A stretch of DNA of 64,000 nucleotides from Bugula neritina (Eukaryota; Bryozoa; Gymnolaemata; Cheilostomatida; Bugulidae): positions 9,878,251 through 9,942,250 of the forward strand of contig OZ037773.1 of NCBI GenBank assembly GCA_964035545.1, read 5' to 3'. Shown piece by piece: positions 57,323 to 64,000 of this stretch (its first letter is position 1; the number at the start of each line of letters is the position of its first letter). The position numbers and the translations under genes are program-made. The notes beneath the pieces were generated by a model. It had not been told where the DNA came from. It did not search any database and saw nothing but the letters and a program-made list of their open reading frames with translations.

Positions 57323-60300
57323 TACTGTACTATTACTATAAGTTATAAATTTTTTGATGCAGGTCTACCAAAGTATTGTAATAAAAGAAGTTGCATGCAG
57401 CATGTTTTATATTTTATATAATTATAAGCTTGATTTGTTGATTGCCTCTAACATTATTTGAAAATTTAAAAGATGCATATCTTGTACTTTGAGAGTTTTT
57501 ATAAGTTTACCTGTTATGAAGTAACAGACGCTTTCAATAAGCTCAGGTTTCTTAGTACTTGAACAAGCTGTTTAAGTTGATTAGAAATTTGCTCTTCACA
57601 CGTAGTTCATATAGATTATAGTACATAGACAACTTTTTAGTTTACAAATATCTACTAAAATTAATTCATATAAGACATATAAGAGTAAGTAGCATCAAGT
57701 ATTAGTTCCTGTGTCCCTTTTTCCCTTCCATGTCTTGATTGTACTATGTGGGAATTACTAGTCTTCATGAAAGAGATGAAAACATATAACACTTTTAAAA
57801 CCTGCACATTTTTTCCAACGTACTTGATAATTCATTTGAGTTTCCAGATAACAAGTACACAACCTAGCTGTGAATTATATGATAGCAACGTTATTATTTA
57901 TTTCTATATAATCCAAATTATTTTACCAGGAGTATTTTTTCATAACTGATAATTATAATTGGAAAACTATCTTTGCACTAGTTTTTGTATAAAGAGCTGA
58001 ATCTGTTTATGCGATCTGCAAACACAATTTAACTTTATCTCTGCTGGGTTGAGCAAGCAGAAAATATTATGTTTTGTAGTATTAGCCTTTTATCCTAAAT
58101 TACAGTTCATATCTTTTACCACACTCTTATCTATTTCCCCTTAAATATTAACAGGCCTCTTGCTATATGTTTAGCCGTTATCACTAAATATGCTGTTACA
58201 CAGAGAGAAATATTAGTGTTAGAGTGAACATTAGCTGACAACTAAAACCTCTCGTTTTTTGGATCCCTAAATTGACCAGCAGTGAATAGAAATTAGTGTC
58301 GGGTACTGTTCACAGTGAATAGTATGTTAGATCAATGTTGATATAAAGAGTTGTGAAGTTGATTCTTTGTATTTATCACAATGAGCCAAGTTATGCTCAA
58401 TGGTGATCTTATATATGTTCAATGGTGAGCTTAAATATTTTCGATGGTGATCTTATTTATGCTCAATAGTGATATTATTTCTGTTCAATAGTGATATTAT
58501 ATATGTTTAATGGTGAGCTTATTTCTGTTCAATGATGATCTTAGATATGCTCAATGCTGAACTAAGTTATATTCAAAGCTGAACTTATAAATGTTCCATG
58601 CTGCTCTAATTTTTGTTGGAAATAAGCTTCTGCAAAAATTATTACTGATCACTCTGAACTAACTTGTCATAACTTCTAACCAGTATGAGAGTATAGTAAT
58701 GTGGATTTTATTGTATACGATAGTTGAATATAAGAAATGCAACAAAAAATAACTTCTAAAGATTAAAATAAGAAAAAAAAACATGAAAATAAGCATTTGC
58801 AGAATTTTTCTACGACTGTAAATTCAGTTAACTTTTCTCAATATTAGCAGAACCTGCTAAGACCATAGTGTGTGTCATTACATTCTTGCTCTGTAGTGTA
58901 GCGATAACCAAGCAGTTGTGGTGTGTAATGGTTAGCACACCTGTGTGCAAGTCCGAGGTCTGTGATAGTAACCCAAGTACGGGAGGGGGGAGGGAGAAGT
59001 TTTATAACTAATTCCAGCGGTTAGTAAAGTGTGGTAGAACTCCGAGAGGAGTTGAGTGGTCAGGGAAGCTTGAAGGAGTAGTATAAAAAAGGCAGCTGAG
59101 TTCTTGAAAAGGGGGTAATGTGTAGTGTCGAGAGCACCCAGTGACGCTTGTAATGTAGTGGTGAGTGTGCCTGCTTGCAGGCTGAAGGTCTCAGCATGAT
59201 TCAAAGTTTTGTAGCGGTCAAATTCTTTTTTGTGCTTCTATTCAGCATCTTTGAGTGCATGTTCTTAAAAAATGTTATGGGGTCTACAACAAAAGATAAA
59301 AGTTGGGTAATATTTAAACTGTATTAGTATGAACAGCAAACATTTGGTTAAGATATACAATCACAAGCAGCTTATAAATTAAGTTCAACTTTGAAGAAGC
59401 TGAAGTCTAAGGCCAAAACTTATAGTATCAATGATGTTAGCTATGAATCTTTCAGCATATTTTCAGCACCATCATACCAATCGTTTGTTTCTGAATAACC
59501 ATACAGGCTTTGGCAAACTTATGATCATTATGTTGCGTAGTGTTTGGGTTAGTTTGAGCTTATCAAAATTTAGTAACAATTTTGGCCATCATTTTATTTT
59601 ACTTCTTTCTTAATTACAAATGCAAGAGCTGTTGGGCATAATTAGTTTAGTTAATAGAAGCTTCTCTGCATTAAAATTATCTCAAAATGTCAGTGAACCA
59701 CAATTTAAGCTGGAGTCAGCATTTTATATGGACCCCTCATATCGAGATAACAGATATTGATAAGTTTCAGTTTGTCTATAAATTGAAAAACAAATAAAGT
59801 ACTACCAAGAAAAATATTGCTACTTATACATGCTTTTATATTTAATTGTGCTGTGCAAAGATAAATAAAAGAATAAACTGGTAGCACGGAAGTTAATAAA
59901 AAAATTTGCCAACTCACCACTAGTATTGGCATTTTGGTACTTAGCTATAAAACAAGAAGCTAGCTTGGCAGCTGCTTAAGGCTAATAACTACTTGTAGGC
60001 TGCTAAACTGCATTATTAACAATACTTCTACAATGGGGGGGGAATTCAAATTAATGAATTCAGCACAAGTTGCTAGAAGGTGAAGTGGAAATAAAACGCT
60101 AAATTTTTTGAAAATATATTGTTACAGGAAAACTTGTATCAAATTGATATAGGAATAAAGTAGTTTGGGAAATATCAGTTAATGTGGTCTCTTAAAAGTT
60201 ATAGTTGCACAAATTCAATTATCTGTCTACAGCAATAGTCATACTGTCATTGTGATTGTGATATAAAATCAAAATGACAACGTTAAGCAAATGATTGAGC

Positions 60301-63300
60301 TTACCTTTTGCTGCAATGACAACTTCAGTTCCTAACTCTGAAAGAAAGTGATCATCTTCTATCTCTGAGAGGTAGCTGCAATCTTTACCCATGTGATGAA
60401 ATTATTGAATGTTTTCCATGTTGTGGGGTTGTTTGGAAGCACAAATTCACTGAATCTCAAAGCACAACCTCTTAGTCTGAGCCTCTGGTGTTCACTATGC
60501 CGGCAAAATACTTCTTCTGTCAATAGCAGTGAATGAAAATTATGTGCTGTTATGTAATAACCTATGTTTTGCTCTTTAGATGCTTGGTAAGCCAGTTTCT
60601 TGCCTTTGAATTACAATTTAAATATTTTCTTACTATAGCTCTGTTATGCAACATCTTCTTTTGTTCCACCAGGTAGTTTACACAAGTTTACACAAGGCTT
60701 TTGAAGTGGTTCACCTGATCCACAATTGACTATTCAGTAGCTTGTTTCATTGTTAATTTTAAGCTTCTTGTTTGAAACACATTTGCTGATAACTGAGTAC
60801 ATTGGAGTTTGTGGTGCATCTCCCTGATTTCTCTTTTACACACATTTTAAATTAGTTGGCTTTCCTTTCCATGAATGAAATTGACTAGTGAAGCCTAAAC
60901 TACCCATGCAAGAGATATGTGCAGTTGAAATTTTTTGTTGATAAATTCAACTTAAGTCTTTGATAAACGGAGTGGGGCAATGTTTAATAGTAGTCTGGTA
61001 ACAAGCTATTTGAAAATGTCTTGGGTTCAAAAAAATTTCGAAATCATAAACAGCTAGTAGGTTGAAGGAGTTTCATTCCACTTTTATGCTCCCCAGTTGG
61101 GTTGTATTTTTTGTTTTGGTATCAAGTATTATATACCTATATACCCTTATATAACTTTCATATCAATTGCTAAACATAAAATAACCATTAATATGATATA
61201 TTTGCAATAATATTTAAATTTTTCCAAATTTGTGTTGAAAAAAAGCATTAAATGCATTAATAATAACATTTTTTCAAAAAACAAAAAATTTAGAAAATGC
61301 AAAATTAATAGGTTTATGCAGAGCAAAGAAATTTATTTGTGTGCCAATTATAAAAAGCAATTGACTCAAATTTATTTAAATGCACATATATTTCAATAGT
61401 ATTCAAATAAATTGCACGTAAAATGTATAAATAGCATCTAACTGGGAAGCACCAATTGAAATGACCCAAATGTAGGGTTCAACTTTATCCTAGCTTCCTA
61501 TAAAGGTTTGTGATCATCATTAGTGCACATGTGAACGAATAATGTTGTTAGGTGAACAACTGCCGATTGTTCCATAATTCTTATGTAAATTAAAGTTTGC
61601 TTGAACATATGTAGTTGTAGCATTGATCTCACTTTCTGCTCTTATCAATTAATGTTTAGCTTCATTAAGACCTAGGGATGATAATTACGTAATACTTGTG
61701 AAAAGTAGCGTTGACTTAACAACTAAGTGGTTTCAGAGCTACTACAAAATATTTTTCAGCTTACACTAATCGGATTAATTTTCAATTTCATCAAAATAAG
61801 TGCAGGTCTAACAACTATTAGAGGTGTGGTGCAGGCTATACCAACAATAAAAGGCTTTTTGAACAACTTTAGTGCAAGCACTGCACTAATATTTCTCTCT
61901 GTGTATACACAATGAAGAGATCAGAGGTTATCACACTGATAACATACTGTTATAATGTTTAGAGGTCATGCAAGGGTTTGTTTATTATCTCAGCTGTCAT
62001 CAGCCTAATGATAGGCCATGCACCAGCTGTAATTATTACATAATATTTGCTGTGGATAATGCTTATATAAATTGTTTGACACAATAATTGTTGTAGATTA
62101 CACCTAAGGCTAAATTGATAAACACTGCTTTACGCTAAAATAATTAAAACGGTCTTAAAACACAGCTTCATGTTCAAAGTACTGCTGTGAAAACTCATTC
62201 AAGTTCTATAAAGTCTATGACAAGTACAGTAACTAAATGTGCCCCAGAAAAATCGCTTATGAACTTCATCTATATGAAGTGTGTCAGGGATTCTTTAGGT
62301 AATATAGTTATGGCTTATTATGGAATGTGGCACAGCTTCCTTTTTATAGTAAAGTTTTGTCATTTTATTTGCATCATGCGTAAGTTATATAGCTATGTAT
62401 GCCTTTCAGATATTAGTAATTAAAACATAACATAGATACTTGACATCTTCTAGAACATTTCAAAAATAATTAGCGCAACAAATATTGTTGTCTGTATATT
62501 TTAATATGTTTCATTACTATTTTCTTCAACTTGAAATCATAGCAATTTTTTGTGGTTTTTCTTGCTGAAATATTACAGGTCAATGTATGCAATATGTAAC
62601 TGAGAATTGAGTGTATAAATACAATATAATGACTATAATATTTTGCATTGCCCTGGAGTCCAAAGGGGCTCTCCTTACCTAGCTGCTTTTAAAGATCGGT
62701 CAGCAGTCCAAAAGGTCAATATGACAACAGCAGTAAACAAACATCATAAACAAAAGAGCTCTCTAACGACAATAAAAACAAGTTTGGCCACCCAGGTTGT
62801 ACCCTTGCTCAACACCTTTAAACAGCTTTATACAACATATTATATTTCATTTCATTACACCATTCTGTTTAAACTAAAATGGATGTTTCTCAAAAAATGT
62901 TATTTGATATTTGCTATCATCCAAGGCTCAGCCCACCCTGTAAAATTGAAATTATCATGAAAGGATGACTCCAAAAATTAATTGATTATTCATGTATTAC
63001 TTGAAGGTCTTTGTCAGACGATGCATTCAGAAAAATGGAGATGCCTGTGAATTCTGTGGCAGGGCAGCACTCTCCCCATTACGTCTACCCCATGAAGCTA
63101 CAGAGTCCTCAGTCTAACTACTGCATGGAACCACATTTACCAGCAACTCCTCTTCAGCCACTAGCTACTCAGCTGTCATATGAAGGGCAACAGCAGGTGC
63201 TCAAACACAGGTTACACAGGTGAGTTATGACTGGTCTTGTAAAGTTCTGTCACACAACAATTGTACTGGAACAATAGTGCATTCGATAATTGGATTTCTT

Positions 63301-63995
63301 AGATGGAGGTTATTAATCAGGTTTTTATTCTTGGAGTTTTTCTCTCCCAAAATCTTGCATTTAAAGACTAAATTTTATATAGTTTAAAAAGCATATTTTT
63401 CAAATGTAAAAGATAATTACTATTTATATGTTGTTAACATACTATTATCACTTATGATGCCTTTCAGTGATGGAGGAGACAATCACAATATATATGAAGA
63501 AATGCGTGACGTGGGAAAGTCACACTCATTCAGAAAGTATGTAGTCTGATTTCACTTCTGTTTGATTGCCTAAGTTCTTACTTTTCAGTCACAAAATATA
63601 TCTCCAGCACTAATACTATATATAGTTACTCTCAGCAAGTTTTTGGTACTAATTTGAATTTAACGATGTTGAAGATGTTCATAGAATTTAAACCCTAGTG
63701 GTGTAAGCAATTAATCGAGTGCAGCAATTTTTGCCCTGTTGAGTCATTTACTTATAAACCATATTTGCTTAAAAATAAATTTTGAAAAGCGGAAATATTT
63801 CAAATTGAGCTTTACAAGTTTGTAAAAAGTTGAAAATATTATTTTATGGAATGAAGGAACATTTTTTAGGACTTCTAAAGACTTAATCAACCGTCCTCTT
63901 CCAAAAACCGGATACACAGAAAGTGGGAGGAAACAGTTTGATGAGGTGGAAGAGGGTACTGAATATTCAACATACAGCGTTCCTCCTGATCCGGG
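55760..63995 (+). CDS. Gene E: fifth family member, N-terminal cytoplasmic part only (runs off the window)
   Basis: Exons 55760-55955, 57014-57206, 63007-63219, 63468-63536 and 63870-63995; the last ends in a GTAAG donor at the very end of the window. Phases agree throughout, with about 265 residues seen. The ATG at 55760 begins MSGDS, like MSGNS in C and MSDNP in D; a leader acceptor lies about 57 nt upstream. The sequence is hydrophilic: QRPSGDTQRPAQ repeats, a proline run LDLPPPPAPDQLW at the end of exon 2, and NIYEEMRD (a Tyr-x-x-Met motif) in exon 4. The last visible exon (PLPKTGYTESGRKQFDEVEE then YSTYSVPPDPG, phase 2) corresponds in position and phase to the C/D exon carrying EDYLTPPSAKQ. 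Intron 2 is 5.8 kb. TM, collagen and cysteine exons are predicted beyond 64000. Family membership is inferred from start, phase pattern and composition. Confidence 0.65.
57260..57321. repeat. (TA)n microsatellite in gene E intron 2
   Basis: Uninterrupted TA run about 50 bp after the donor of exon 2. Confidence 0.9.
58393..58612. repeat. Ten-copy 22-bp minisatellite with invariant period
   Basis: Ten consecutive 22-base units of the form ATGTTCAATGGTGATCTTAT, each starting ATG/CTG/ATT. Sequence diverges strongly from first to last unit but the period never changes (unit 9 starts exactly at 58569). In intron 2 of gene E. Confidence 0.85.
58911..58985 (+). mobile_element. tRNA-like element head, degraded
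   Basis: GTGTGTAATGGTTAGCACAC looks like a tRNA A-box region and is followed by CTGTGTGCAAGTCCGAGGTC and a decayed B box (GATAGTAACCC), then a G-rich run. Looks like a SINE head, not an intact tRNA gene. Confidence 0.45.
59143..59212 (+). mobile_element. Second tRNA-like element head
   Basis: AATGTAGTGGTGAGTGTGCC, then TGCTTGCAGGCTGAAGGTCT, then a B-box remnant GATTCAAA. Same orientation and similar to the tRNA-like sequence about 230 bp upstream. Confidence 0.4.
59619..59760 (+). other. Short open stretch, possible transposase remnant
   Basis: A 45-codon open frame reading ELLGIISLVNRSFSALKLSQ and ending at TGA at 59758-59760. RSFSALK is reminiscent of the hAT transposase dimerisation region, but the following residues do not match and the flanks are broken by stops. 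Weak. Confidence 0.2.
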
Positions 63996-64000
63996 GTAAG

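Noticed and set aside
58932-59204. 90-codon minus-strand frame rich in Thr and Leu
   Set aside because: Overlaps the two tRNA-like heads and a G-rich run; antisense of repeat sequence.
62643-62960. 105-codon frame upstream of gene E exon 3
   Set aside because: Not needed for splicing (exon 2 joins exon 3 in phase), no acceptor at its start, and the second half is AT-rich noise.

Overview
AT-rich, intron-rich animal DNA. The evidence is GT/AG-bounded small exons in consistent phase, AATAAA signals, tRNA-derived SINE-like repeats and long TA, TG and ATTAT microsatellites. The gene content (lineage-expanded peptide-type GPCRs, a CS-alpha-beta defensin-like peptide, collagen-stub membrane proteins) fits a marine invertebrate, perhaps a lophotrochozoan. 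No single feature fixes the phylum. All gene models were built by hand from splice signals, reading phase and comparison between paralogues inside the window.

Layout. 0-3 kb: last eight exons of an acyl-CoA synthetase / luciferase-like adenylating enzyme whose late active-site motifs are eroded. 3-9 kb: gene-poor, with a higher-order minisatellite. 9-15 kb: two tandem, essentially intronless rhodopsin-class GPCR paralogues, about 4.1 kb apart. 17.6 kb: a 69-residue two-helix membrane protein of unknown family. 18.7 kb to the window end: a cluster of five related multi-exon genes, called A (-), B (+), C (-), D (-) and E (+, truncated by the window edge). A defensin-like secreted peptide gene (-) lies between A and B.

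The cluster is the main discovery. A-D encode type II membrane proteins: a long low-complexity N-terminal cytoplasmic tail, one transmembrane helix, short alpha-helical coiled-coil exons, a tiny Gly-X-Y collagen stub (one 27-nt exon plus the next exon's first triplet, lost in B), and a C-terminal extracellular domain with six invariant cysteines ending C-x-C-x(12-14)-C-x3-Y-W-x-C. This order resembles class A scavenger receptors (MSR1, MARCO), but I do not recognise the terminal domain. Tails of C and D carry several Tyr-x-x-Ile/Val motifs, including one fitting the ITIM consensus. C and D are a recent tandem duplicate: 71 of 75 residues are identical in the TM exon. They have already diverged by a GC donor, a frame-broken cassette mini-exon, a 24-bp in-exon duplication and a greatly expanded TG tract.

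Working hypothesis (inference): an expanding family of surface receptors, possibly immune or adhesive, with an antimicrobial-type peptide gene embedded beside them. The remaining sequence is introns and intergenic DNA holding SINE copies, minisatellites, a perfect 82-bp palindrome and simple repeats.
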